A stretch of 64,000 bases of DNA, from contig JAJLTO010000002.1 in assembly GCA_030568195.1 (NCBI GenBank), forward strand, positions 248,001 through 312,000, in the 5' to 3' direction. Below are positions 1-11,160 of the stretch, piece after piece. The translations under genes were made by a program, and so were the position numbers. The notes beneath the pieces are model-generated. The model was not told the DNA's origin, did no database searches, and was given only the letters and a program-made list of their open reading frames with translations. Origin of the DNA: Dipodascopsis uninucleata var. uninucleata (Eukaryota > Ascomycota > Lipomycetes > Lipomycetales > Lipomycetaceae). How positions within the stretch are numbered: position 1 is the stretch's first letter; each line of letters begins with the position of its first letter.

Positions 1-147
1 GACTATGACCGCAAGATCACAGATCCTGTTCCTTATAATACTTTTCCAGCGTGGATGATTGATCAAATCAAGGATGAAATTAATGCATTTAAGCGTCTGG
101 AAATGGATATTCATGAAATGTCTCGAGCAAATACTTGTTTCTACTAA
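1..147 (+). CDS. C-terminal end of an unidentified protein
   Basis: The first 147 bases are open from base 1 and give 48 residues before a TAA at 145-147. The peptide begins DYDRKITDPVPYNTFPAW and ends MSRANTCFY. It has a proline/aromatic stretch followed by a charged, probably helical tail. I do not recognise the family, and the rest lies outside the window. Its stop faces the stop of the F-box gene on the other strand, so the two genes are convergent. It could be chance, but 48 open codons running to a clean stop at the window edge, with ordinary composition, look like a real exon. Confidence 0.5.
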   Translation, partial: DYDRKITDPVPYNTFPAWMIDQIKDEINAFKRLEMDIHEMSRANTCFY

Positions 148-991
148 TTAATACAAGTGTTACTTTTACGGATATTTCTGATTCAAAAGAGTTGTTATTT
201 GCATTGTTTCAATTTTCGCTATTTGACATTTGTGTTTTATTTTAGTTATGGTGTTGGGTTTTCGTTTACTGTTTTTCATATAATAGTATTATTTTTGGTT
301 TGCCTTTTATTCTGAACTTGAAAATGTAATTTGCATGTTATCTACTGGTGATAAATGTCTCGAAATAGGACTGTTACGATTGTGAAGTAAATGAAGTGGC
401 ATACCAGTACGAAAAGTATAAATATATGTCGCTAGGTGTGGAGTGGCATGTGGGAAACTGTTAAGATCCTCATTTCATTAATAAGTTTTTTAATTCAAGT
501 TTTTGTTATCCAATGTTGGATTTTCTGGTCTTATTTTTAATACTGTGTTACTTGTTAATATTGATGTACTGATGGTGTAGTTAATATTAGATCATTTTGA
601 GAAGTTATTTTCGTGGTCATCTTATTATAATTAATAATATTCTTTAGCATTGTTGTCTTGTAAGTGGTTCTGTTCTATTGCATATACCCTCTATTATAAA
701 GTGATTTTATGTATGAGCAACGATATCGATAGTGGCTTGGCCAGCATTTCCAAGTACAGCTTTGTACATCAAACTTTTCCATAAACACCATTATTATGGA
801 TAACATCAATAAGCAATATAAATTATTAAAAATTATTAAAAATTATTGAAAATTATTAAAAATTATTGAAAATTATTGAAAATAAAAAAATAAATTGTAA
901 GACATTAGAACTGCTATGATAGCTCGATTAACTGAGAGCGAACACCTATTGGTATATATGATTTCGTTAATGTATACAGTTTTTTTGGCAA
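148..991. other. Convergent intergenic region with a 10-bp tandem repeat
   Basis: This is the 3' flank of the left-hand partial gene and of the F-box gene. It is very AT-rich. The only organised feature is the 10-bp tandem repeat at 821-880. No gene, tRNA or other RNA is seen. Confidence 0.6.
821..880. repeat. 10-bp AT-rich tandem repeat, six copies
   Basis: Six consecutive 10-mers of the form AATTATTRAA run in exact register from 821 to 880, differing only at the A/G position. A partial copy follows. It lies about 110 bases past the stop of the F-box gene, so it is probably in or near that gene's 3' untranslated or termination region. Replication slippage in AT-rich DNA is the simplest origin. 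Confidence 0.9.
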
Positions 992-2971
992 CTAAAACAA
1001 CCGATTCGCTATGATATGAAAGTTGCTATCGTCAGCAAAGTAATCATCTCTAACATGACCATTAATTGCATCCTCGAGTTCATCGGAATCATAACCGTTC
1101 ACTGAGTCGATATCGTCATCATTATCGTTTTCATAATCATCATTATAGTCATAATATTCAGAGCCAAAATTTTCATCCGCAAACGAAGATAACGAGCTTG
1201 ACGAGGAAGCGGCAGACGGTAGAGATGATAGCATATTTGAAGAGGATAATAATGAAGATGGAGATAGTCTCGAAGACCGATGAGATGAAGCTGTCTTGCG
1301 CTCGGAATTATAGTTTCTCGGCTTTATTCTATTTGCTCTGCGCAAAGGTTGTTTCAATTCCACAGAATTCAGCCAAATAAAATCAAGATTACATTCTCGT
1401 TTCAGAGTGATTGCTTGAGTTCTGCAAATGTCGTAGATACCCTTCCCGAAGTAAACCGTCGGTGTATAGTTGAGATAGAGCTTTCGGATCGCAGGGAAAA
1501 CCTTAATAGCATCGACGACCCTTGAAAATACGGTATCAGAACGCGACATATCTATAGCAAGCGACGCCAATGAGCGACCAGACAAAGACTCTGCCAAATC
1601 CGTCAAATCTGAAGGAGTCCAAGGAGCGAGTAATATGTGTTGTTCTCCAACAATCGACCATATATGCACTGACAATTTTCGAAGTCTGTGACGTCTAGGA
1701 TATAGGCCAACCACCCAATTTGCCACCACGTTAGACAAAACCGCATCTTGCATCATAGGCGCAGTCTGTATTTTCAGATTTATATTCTCAACTGCATCTA
1801 CAGCACCGAGAAACGTCTGAAAAAATTGTGCAGCATCGCTGGTCGAGACATGAGCACATGAAAATGTTAAATCAATTGTCTGCAGGTCTTTAGCCATTAC
1901 TGCGGATTGGGGTTTGTACATGTGCGCAGCACCTCTGTGAGATGTCGTGGCTGGATGGTTAGATGGCGCTAAACTAGTGGCGGTGGCTAAGTAAGTAGTG
2001 ATAATGTCCGGGTCCGAAGTATCTATGCGAAGAGTCGAAAGCTGCCGTAAGTCGAAGACAAGAGCCAATTTAAAGATGTTCACCCTCGGGAATCCAAACA
2101 AAGCGAGAGTGCTGACAGCTATAACGTTCTCTCTACCATGCATATGACTGTAAACTGTGGGAGATGATGGTGCTAATGAGATTGTATCCAGTATTCTATC
2201 AAAAAACTCCAAGGCTGTAGGATCAGGAGATGCTGCTGCAGACGCAGGAGCCGAACTTGAAGTGTGAACGCTGACGCGTATACTAATTGACTTCAGAGAG
2301 CTTCCGAACAGCCTGATCAATCGTCCGACAACATGAGCATGTTCTAGAGAATGAATACCCAATATTCGTAGAGAATGGACGGGTGCCGCTGAGCTTGCCC
2401 TAGCAATGTTATCTAGCATGTAATCAGTGACCAGAGGAACTACACATGTCTGGAACTGCTGAAGAGAACGAAGCTGCAAAAGTATAGATATAAGATCCGG
2501 AGGCGGATGAAACTCGCACATTGCCCACTCAAATGTAACTAAATGCCTAAGATTGCGCAGAGCAGACACCAGTTGAGATGTAATGTACTGAGGAACATGT
2601 GCTGGCAGACAACGCCCACAAGGCGAAATTACATCGAGTCCTGTAAAATGCGTAGAATAGTTTGCTGTCCACGATGTATTATTAGCTGGTCCAGTGGCAT
2701 TCTCTATCTGTATTCTAGAAGTAGATATTCTGACTTTTTTCACGTGCTCGCCATATTTAACCACCGAATTCAAGATATTCTCTAGACTGGAGCTTTTTAA
2801 GTCAATGGTAACAGAGCGGTATAAAGGTGGTATAGACGCATTATGTAACGCGTGACCGACAATCGAGAGTTGCGAGAGGTCTTTATATGACAGATAGTTG
2901 CAAATTCGCCAGTATATCTCAACTGGGAGTCTTTCCAGCGGTGTAGAGTCTACTCTGCTAATGTTGTGCAT
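992..2971 (-). CDS. F-box protein with acidic C-terminal tail
   Basis: A 659-residue single-exon gene with an ATG start at 2971. An F-box lies at about residues 11-56 (PLERLPVEIYWRICNYLSYKDL, then the usual LYRSVTI end), which would bind Skp1 in an SCF ubiquitin ligase. The middle is a long leucine-rich tract without crisp repeats, probably a degenerate LRR-like substrate-binding surface. The last 100 residues are low complexity: a serine-rich stretch, then a run rich in Asp, Asn, Glu and Tyr. Fungal F-box/LRR proteins of this type diverge fast, so I cannot name an orthologue or a substrate. It is divergent from CSL4 across 1.25 kb. The F-box call rests on the motif; function beyond SCF membership is inference. 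Confidence 0.82.
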   Translation of the reverse strand: MHNISRVDSTPLERLPVEIYWRICNYLSYKDLSQLSIVGHALHNASIPPLYRSVTIDLKSSSLENILNSVVKYGEHVKKVRISTSRIQIENATGPANNTSWTANYSTHFTGLDVISPCGRCLPAHVPQYITSQLVSALRNLRHLVTFEWAMCEFHPPPDLISILLQLRSLQQFQTCVVPLVTDYMLDNIARASSAAPVHSLRILGIHSLEHAHVVGRLIRLFGSSLKSISIRVSVHTSSSAPASAAASPDPTALEFFDRILDTISLAPSSPTVYSHMHGRENVIAVSTLALFGFPRVNIFKLALVFDLRQLSTLRIDTSDPDIITTYLATATSLAPSNHPATTSHRGAAHMYKPQSAVMAKDLQTIDLTFSCAHVSTSDAAQFFQTFLGAVDAVENINLKIQTAPMMQDAVLSNVVANWVVGLYPRRHRLRKLSVHIWSIVGEQHILLAPWTPSDLTDLAESLSGRSLASLAIDMSRSDTVFSRVVDAIKVFPAIRKLYLNYTPTVYFGKGIYDICRTQAITLKRECNLDFIWLNSVELKQPLRRANRIKPRNYNSERKTASSHRSSRLSPSSLLSSSNMLSSLPSAASSSSSLSSFADENFGSEYYDYNDDYENDNDDDIDSVNGYDSDELEDAINGHVRDDYFADDSNFHIIANRLF

Positions 2972-4226
2972 TTTGTCTCGTAAGAAATTTAATAGCGAGA
3001 CTTCCGCTGGAAGGCTAATAATATATCACGTACTGTAGACAGTAACACTGAACAGTATGTCAAGAGTAGTCCTTTAGCAGCAGTAGATTTATAGCGTAGA
3101 GGTAATTGACTCTTAAAATATAAAAATTAAAGAGACACGGCCTGCTACGGTTTTATATATCGTCTGTTGGGTGAACTCGAGTTAAAAAATAAGTCGGGAA
3201 TGAAGTCCGGCATGAAATATAGTCCTAATACAGAACAACCTAAATTGGTTGTGTCATAATAAGAAAACGCGACCGGCTTTCATGGTGGATTATCTAGTGC
3301 CTTGGTTGCACATGCTGTGTATCTATTTGTCTCGTTTGGCATTACCTGCTTACTCTCACGGACGCCAGCCCTCATGCACAGAAGCCGGCTATTTGCCGAC
3401 GGGGGGTTCGTCTCAGAAACCAGCACACTGCTATTGATTCTAGTCATTGCAGCAGCTGGCCGCACTTATATGGTTCACGAAAGGTTATTGTAGTATAGTA
3501 AACTAATACATCAGACATGGTCATCACAGGCTGTGACTATGTCGTTATCACTCGCCACTGCACCTTGACGGCTCTGCCCTTTTCTACACAGCATGCCATT
3601 TCCAGGGGAATCTTATCTTGCAAGATCGGAGCATCTTTCTAATTCGGGTCTAAAAAAACTTTAACTGTCGCTTGGTGCTGGCTTACATACCCCGTAATAA
3701 TTTACACCCAGGTTTTGGGCTTAGAACCACCCTGCAAATTTCTTGTACGGTAAAATGAAACCCTATTTATTATATATGGAAGGACTGTTGGCGTCCGAAG
3801 AGGCTTCTTCAGCGACAGCGCTCATAATCTTTTCTCTGATACTTAGCGTGCGCTAGTGCGGCGTCCATCGCAGAACTCATACCCTTAGAGTGGCGTAACG
3901 GTACAGTACCCTCATGTTCAGTTACTGCAATGGTACCAATCCCTTGCGTAGCATGAGTTGTTAGTAAGGTCAGACGTAAAAGAAAAAAATTCAGATAGTA
4001 CAAATGGAATAGTATACCGCAGCAAGAGAAAAGCAGGGCGCTATATAGCTATCCAGTTGCACCAGATAGGCTGTCGCTAGACACAGATTATAGTGGCATT
4101 TCAGTGATATATAGACCCTGAAAAGAGAGTCACTGCATTTCAATATAATCTGCAGACCAGATCGCGTCGTTAGGATCTACCTAGGGAGAAGGGAAAATAC
4201 ACTCGACAGCACACGACAAATCAACT
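2972..4226. other. Divergent intergenic region, F-box gene / CSL4
   Basis: 1.25 kb of shared upstream DNA with more balanced base composition than its surroundings. Several frames stay open for about 60 codons near 3250-3490 and 3809-4003, on both strands at once. They have no family signal and mostly no ATG, so I treat them as chance. No RNA gene or repeat is seen. Confidence 0.5.
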
Positions 4227-4940
4227 ATGGATTCAGGTGAGCTACCAGCTCTAGTAGTCCCAGGACAACCCATTTGCTCCTCACGTGAATACAGTGCCGG
4301 TACTGGTGTCTACGTAGACGAGCAGGCAGTATCAGATGACGGTGGTATGATCATATCAGCGTTACTAGGAAAGGTGATTGTCCTCAAGAACGAGACTGGC
4401 GCTTCTCCAGCAGGAGGCGACAAATCGACTTCTGCCCGTAGTCGTGATAGCACTACAATCAGATCTTTTTCAAATCTATCAAAAAGAGCAGATACATATG
4501 ACAGCAGGCCAAAAGTTTCAGTAGTGCGGCCCAAGAATGCAGCGAATGCGAGCAAGTCTTTGCCCGATGTTAACGACATCGTGTTAGCGAGAGTGACAAG
4601 AATTAACCCACGCCAGGCCAATGTAGCTATCTTGGCAGTGAGCGAGAGCAAAATGGATGAAGAATATGGAGGAATAATTAGAGCCGTAGATGTCAGGGAG
4701 ACGGAGAAGGACAAAGTGAAGATGCAGGCATGTTATAAGCCGGGCGATATAATACGGGCACAAGTGATCTCTCTTGGCGACGGATCTAGCTATTATTTAA
4801 CAACGGCACGAAATGATCTTGGAGTAGTTTTTGCTACGTCAGAGTCTTGTGGTGCTCCCATGTATCCTATCGATTGGCGGTCAATGAAATGCACAGTTTC
4901 TGGGGCAATTGAGGAGCGGAAGTGTGCCAAGCCTACCTAA
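4227..4940 (+). CDS. CSL4: Exosome complex component Csl4
   Basis: A 237-residue single-exon protein. The N-terminal Csl4 domain (about residues 7-52) begins with the typical VVPGQPI motif and a G-hinge. An S1 RNA-binding fold follows at about 112-200, entered by LPDVNDIVLARVTRINPRQANV. The end, MYPIDWRSMKC then EERKCAKP, matches the zinc-ribbon-like tail of eukaryotic Csl4. The protein is one of three S1/KH caps on the nine-subunit RNA exosome and helps feed RNA to Rrp6/Rrp44 in nucleus and cytoplasm. A Ser/Lys-rich linker (about 53-110) separates the domains. It converges on PDR16, the neighbour arrangement I recall for CSL4 (YNL232W) and PDR16 (YNL231C) in baker's yeast, which supports orthology. 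Confidence 0.93.
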   Translation: MDSGELPALVVPGQPICSSREYSAGTGVYVDEQAVSDDGGMIISALLGKVIVLKNETGASPAGGDKSTSARSRDSTTIRSFSNLSKRADTYDSRPKVSVVRPKNAANASKSLPDVNDIVLARVTRINPRQANVAILAVSESKMDEEYGGIIRAVDVRETEKDKVKMQACYKPGDIIRAQVISLGDGSSYYLTTARNDLGVVFATSESCGAPMYPIDWRSMKCTVSGAIEERKCAKPT

Positions 4941-5384
4941 TAGATTATGTATAGACAGAAAAGGATATGGATGAGTTTAGTAAAATGTATCACAAGCAAA
5001 TAATGCGAACAGTCAATTCCATTTGGAATCTTTAAAGTATGAAGACGAGAATATAAAGAGGTATATCTGAAACGAATATAGAGCCCATGAGAATATGTGT
5101 ATGAACTTGAAACAAAAAGAGGAAGGTCCAAAGACAGGCACGCGCATGCATACAAAAATGAAATAAGCTACCATTATAGTTGCATGATTTATATAATAAA
5201 ATATCTGAATACGAGTCAGAACAAAGCATAGATGTTTATATTCAATATTAAACAAAATTGACGTATCAATAGACGAGCAGAAATTAATACCTAAAAACAG
5301 TAGAGTAAACAGTAATTATATTAGAAGTGAGAGACCATAATCTAGTCATATTAATTTTTAAAAAAGGAAGCACCCTGTATATTT
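4941..5384. other. Convergent intergenic region CSL4 / PDR16
   Basis: 444 bp of AT-rich 3' flanking DNA shared by two convergent genes. Open frames on the minus strand here encode only Phe/Tyr/Ile-rich chance peptides. Nothing else is seen. Confidence 0.6.
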
Positions 5385-6638
<1,254 letters not shown>

Positions 6639-6762
6639 TTTTAATCAGATAGCTTAATATACTGAATAAAATCGACTCTATAGATCAATAAAAATCACTT
6701 TTGAAGCGGTTATAGGTAATCACGTAGAAATTTCCGGACTTAACGGGTCGTTAGCGTGTGAG

Positions 6763-6801
6763 AGACAAACTATGTTATTCCGTTCGTTAACGTGTTTGTC
6801 T
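6763..6801. promoter_or_regulatory. Inverted repeat upstream of PDR16
   Basis: AGACAAAC at 6763-6770 is mirrored by GTTTGTCT at 6794-6801, an 8-bp perfect inverted repeat with a 23-base loop, about 125-160 bases upstream of the PDR16 start. It could be a dyad binding site or a hairpin in the 5' leader. An 8-bp repeat can also arise by chance. Confidence 0.35.
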
Positions 6802-8947
6802 GCACCAATTCTGTAATTGCCGGAATGTCATAAATAGACAGATCAAAAACAAGCAATTAGCGTCCTGCCCTTAGCTAGGCCCCTCGAAGGTATAAATATC
6901 AAAGAATTTGAGAGACTATAGTAAAATGCAGATGCCGAGGTAAAGATGCTTTAATTTTTTTTTACCGGCCCTAGATTATTGGTGAAGTTTCCACCTAACA
7001 AAACTTACTACTGCTCGCGTAACCCGAAGTGACCAAGGTCTGAGAGACAAATAGTAGCGAAAACGGTATTCCGGAGCAAGCGACAGAATATACTATAGCG
7101 TGGAGCAATATGGTATTGCAAAAAAGGAAGAAAAGAAAAGAAGTCGGCGTGGGAATATTAGAAGCCAATTAATAAGTTTGGAGAAATAGTAACAGTAAGC
7201 AGAACCGTCGATTGCTCTCTTTAGAAGAATTCGGTATATCTGTTATAACTTCCGCTTCGAATATTCCTATATAAGAAATAGAAATGTGTATATATTTATT
7301 AATCTCTGTGCCGATAGGATACAGCGCAGACAAAATTTTAAAAAAATGTAGATGGAGTAAAATATATTTTATTGTGAATAATATAGATAACTAATCAAGC
7401 AGCAGACGTCGTATTTAATCGTGGGAAAGACATAAAAGCCTTAAGAGTGCCCAGAATGAGTGAGAGGCGTTTTAAAAGGACATCTTCTTGACTTAGCAAG
7501 GCAGCAGCATTTTTTACGCTTTACTAGATTTTACTTTTACAGTTAAAAGTTACCTCGCAACTATAGTTTTTCTTTCAATCTCTGTCTCCTCGCTATAGTT
7601 AATGAAATTGAATTGAAATTAAGGGATTCGAATATTATATACTCCGAGTCCAAGTCATTTCCAGTAATACCTTACTGCTTTTTAGGTATGTCACGGAGAC
7701 TGTTCTTAGATTTCCCTCCTCTCAAGCCGAAGCCGCCTCCATCGTCATCAATTCGCAAGATAGGCTTTTGTATAACTGAGTAAGATTAAACCTTTACTTT
7801 ACCCTGCGAAACTGAGGACCAGGGCGTATCCGCTCGATTTTTCCCGAAATTAATGAAAATAATACAATAATAGAGCTAAGAGAAAGACGTGCGACGCGAA
7901 TAGCGACGAATGGCTATTTAGTTTGACGCGGATAGAGACTATACAGAAACCATTAAGCTGCAGTGGTGATGCGTTCTATATAAACGCTACCACTATCAGC
8001 AAACTCGTAGTCCAGCACAAACGTGAGCATGACTTTCGAAAAAGTCAGTTGCCTGCTAAAAGTCTACGGCCCTGGACGCCTCTAGATCCCTGCAGAATCT
8101 GTGGTAGTAGCTATTCTGTCTGGATGTATTCTAGAGCATCCTGCGCAAAGGATAGAGAGCTTGTTTCTACTGTCCGGTAAAATTTCTGGAGTGATTTTAT
8201 AATCTGCACCGCCCATTACACGACTCGTTCTTCGGCAAATCCAGCCTGTATAACCATAGTGTTAACTATATACAAGCTTATTGTAAGATACAGGGACCAA
8301 AAAGTACAACAGGAAATATGATTACCCCTTCTGGCGTTTGGTATTCGGAAATAAGTTAATTCCGTATTCCGGGTACCTAATAAGAGTTACCAACCCTTAT
8401 CGTCGTACCGTCTACTTTTTCATTGAGCTGGGAATAGCGAAGCGTCCCAAAGAAGAATAGAAAAGCAGCATATACTACTACGAGCATAATAATAACAATG
8501 AAAGGAAACAGTAATAGAAACAGTAATATCATGAATATGTGTTATGTATTCGATCAAGAAATGTAAATAAAATTAGTAATAGTAACAATAATATATAATA
8601 TAATATAATAGAAAACCAATCAATACATGTATGATAACAGCAAAATTTTTTTAATAGTTTAAAAAAATACTACAGCTCGCCTATATTATTTATTCATTGC
8701 CAATCTTCAAGCGGATTATAAAACACAAACCCAATACCATACTACCTAGAAAGAATAAATCCCTACTCAGTACATCTGAAGACCGACTCTCAAACAAATC
8801 ACAGCTCTGAAATGAAAAAAACACAGCGAGATATGATGGAAAGTAGTCTACTGAAATCAAACAAAGTAAACAAGAATCAAACAAATTTTAACAGATCACC
8901 CAATGCTATCCATGCATGATATCCCAGAGAAAAAAGATCATCAATGC

Positions 8948-9076
8948 CTATAGTACTGCATGCGTGTATGCTCGCGGAACGAAATCGTCCCCAATAAATA
9001 CGCCTCGATCATTCTTGAATATACGGTATTCTCCTCCAAGGTCTTCTGTAACATCCATTATTATGTCAATACATTC
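8948..9076 (-). other. Exon-like open stretch of unknown identity
   Basis: On the minus strand an acceptor-like TTTTAG at 9077-9082 is followed by 42 open codons ending in TAG at 8948-8950. The peptide contains EDLGGEYRIFKNDRGVFIGD and has a balanced, protein-like composition, with an internal ATG after six codons. It lies just downstream of the LCB2 stop, but LCB2 already has its conserved C terminus, so this is not a missing LCB2 exon. No upstream exon with a good donor in the right phase was found. Chance or 3' untranslated sequence is likely. Confidence 0.2.
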
Positions 9077-9197
9077 CTAAAACATTTCGCCGATGTTGAG
9101 TCAAGATTAGTTCAAGACGTCTAATAAACAGTTCTGCCTAGGGAACAACTTTTTCTTCAAAAGGAGCGGAGATCGTGTCACAGCCATTTACAATTTC

Positions 9198-11160
9198 TTA
9201 GTATTCTATTCTCTTGGCATCCATAACTCCCTTACGGATGACATCTTCCACGTTCCAATGTGATTTCTCACCGTTCTCTGGATGCTGACCGCCAAACTTC
9301 AACATCAGCAGATCTCCAAGCTCATCGCAAGCACGTAAAATGTAATCCAAATCGTCCTTGTTTAGAGCCGCGGAAACGCAGAATCGGACGCGAGAAGTGA
9401 CTAATGGGGTCGCTGGATAGCCAACCACAACCACTGCAATCTTACGCTTAAGCATTTCACGCGAGAATGCTGGCATCTTAGCTGGCGCATAAAGCATTAG
9501 AGGAATAATTGGCGAGTCATCAACACCAGTAACTATAAAACCGAGTCTCTTAAGTCCCAAGCGAAGATATCTAGAGTTAAAAGCCAGTCGCTGAAGGCGC
9601 TCATGTCCCTCACCAGGAACAATCTCACCCATAATAGTACGGAAAGAAGACTGGATCTGTCCAAGAACAGGTGGTGACATAGCCTCAGCATAGACCTGAC
9701 CCATATTAGAAAGTCTGAGAGCATCAATAGTGGCCTTGTCAGCAGCGACATATCCTCCGGTAGCACCAAACGACTTGGTCAGAGTACCCATAAGAATATC
9801 AACCTCCTTTGGATCGATACCATAGTAGTCACAAACTCCACGTCCACGAGGACCGATAGCACCAATTGAGTGAGCCTCATCAACGAACAAATAAAACTTG
9901 TATTTCTTCTTGAGTTCAATAAGGCTTGGGAGATTACACATAGTACCCTCCATAGAGTAGAGACCCTCCACAACAATGAGAATCTTCTTCCAAGGGCGGT
10001 GGGTACGGGGCTGTCCCTGGCTGATCTGCTCACGTAGAATGTTTTCAAGCTCTTCCATATCATTGTGCTTAAAGGTCCTAATGACCGCACCAGATAAACG
10101 TGAACCGAATCGGATAGACGCGTGATTCAATTCATCAGAAATGATCAAACAACCCTTTGAAACAAGAGATGGGAATGCAGCAGCATTAGTTCCATAACCC
10201 ATAGAGAAAATCAAAGCCGCCTCTTTTCCAACAAAGCGAGCTACAAGCTTCTCCGTCTCTACATGCAAGTCAGTAGTGCCGCATTCACTCATCGAACTAC
10301 ACACCGAAGTTCCATAGCGGTGAGCCACATCAGTGGAAGCATCAGCACATTGACCGACAGACTGAGCAAATCCAAGATAGTTGTACGACGACAAATTAAG
10401 ACAGTCTGTAGTAGTTCCGGTAAAGTTAAACGTCTGGTAATGATCCTTCGATTCTCTGTCTAGCAGTGTGACATATCTGCCGGGAACTCCAATAGTAGGA
10501 CGCGAAAAACAATCATCTAAACGGACTTTCAATCTTCTGATATAAAAAGAGTCGAAATCCGAGTTGAGAGCGGCATAACCCTATAACAAATAACGTTAGA
10601 CAAACAGCTCTCTTTCATTAAGTCCGAGCAATAACAGAGAGGTTCCCAAGATAACTTGCAACGCATGTACTACCCTCGCAAAAATAAATTTCCGAAAATC
10701 TTGAAAACAAGCAAAAAAGAAACAATATTCTACTCACATTTCGGTTAATAAGATGAGCATACTTCTCCTTCTTGAAAAGCTTTCCAAAAAAGTCACGGAC
10801 ATGACCAAAAATAATCAGGATCAAATATGAAATATACGTAGTCAAAAGGAAAAACAACGGTGGTTCTTCTTCGATTGTTTTCTTTACAGGCTTTCCTGTA
10901 GGATGCTTTGAAACACATCTGTGAGATTCATGGCTGATAGGACCAAACTCCTTATAGCGTCTTTCGATCTCTTCCTTTGACAATGATTCAGTCTTGAAGT
11001 TCGACGTATAGTTTAGAAGGCCATGGGACGATGCGCCATTAGCATCAGTTGGGCTCTGACCAGCGTTCGATGTTGAACTTGAGGCCGAGCTTCCTTGCAA
11101 CTGCATCTGTGCCTGCGCCTGTGCAAACAGGCTCGCCAATTTAGTGGAATTAGAAGGCAT
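9198..11160 (-). CDS. LCB2: Serine palmitoyltransferase subunit 2
   Basis: Two exons, 10738-11160 and 9198-10580, give 601 residues; the intron starts GTGAGT and ends TTATAG. The product is the PLP-binding subunit of serine palmitoyltransferase, which with Lcb1 condenses serine and palmitoyl-CoA in the ER, the committed step of sphingolipid synthesis. Visible features: a Gln/Ser-rich N terminus, a membrane segment at about residues 100-120 (FFLLTTYISYLILIIF), the alpha-oxoamine synthase fold, FVDEAHSIG with the cofactor-contacting Asp and His, and the Schiff-base lysine in TLTKSFGATGG (about Lys410). The C terminus HWNVEDVIRKGVMDAK fits fungal Lcb2, so the stop is right. It lies in the same orientation as PDR16, another lipid gene, but 2.5 kb apart. 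Confidence 0.96.

Larger units (their letters stand above)
6639..9197. other. Gene-free region upstream of PDR16 / downstream of LCB2
   Basis: 2.56 kb between two minus-strand genes. It holds an 8-bp inverted repeat at 6763-6801, AT-rich microsatellite-like DNA near 8590-8615, and a short exon-like open stretch at 8948-9076 on the minus strand. A frame open at 7923-8180 lacks an ATG and resembles nothing known. No RNA gene is seen. Confidence 0.5.

Noticed and set aside
7923-8180. 85-codon open frame upstream of PDR16
   Set aside because: No ATG start, no family resemblance, and a length expected by chance in non-coding DNA of this composition.
9077-9197. Alternative LCB2 C terminus by splicing into 8948-9076
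   Set aside because: The exon ending at 9198 already carries the conserved C-terminal motif of fungal Lcb2, and the only strong donor nearby (GTAAGG) is in the wrong phase.
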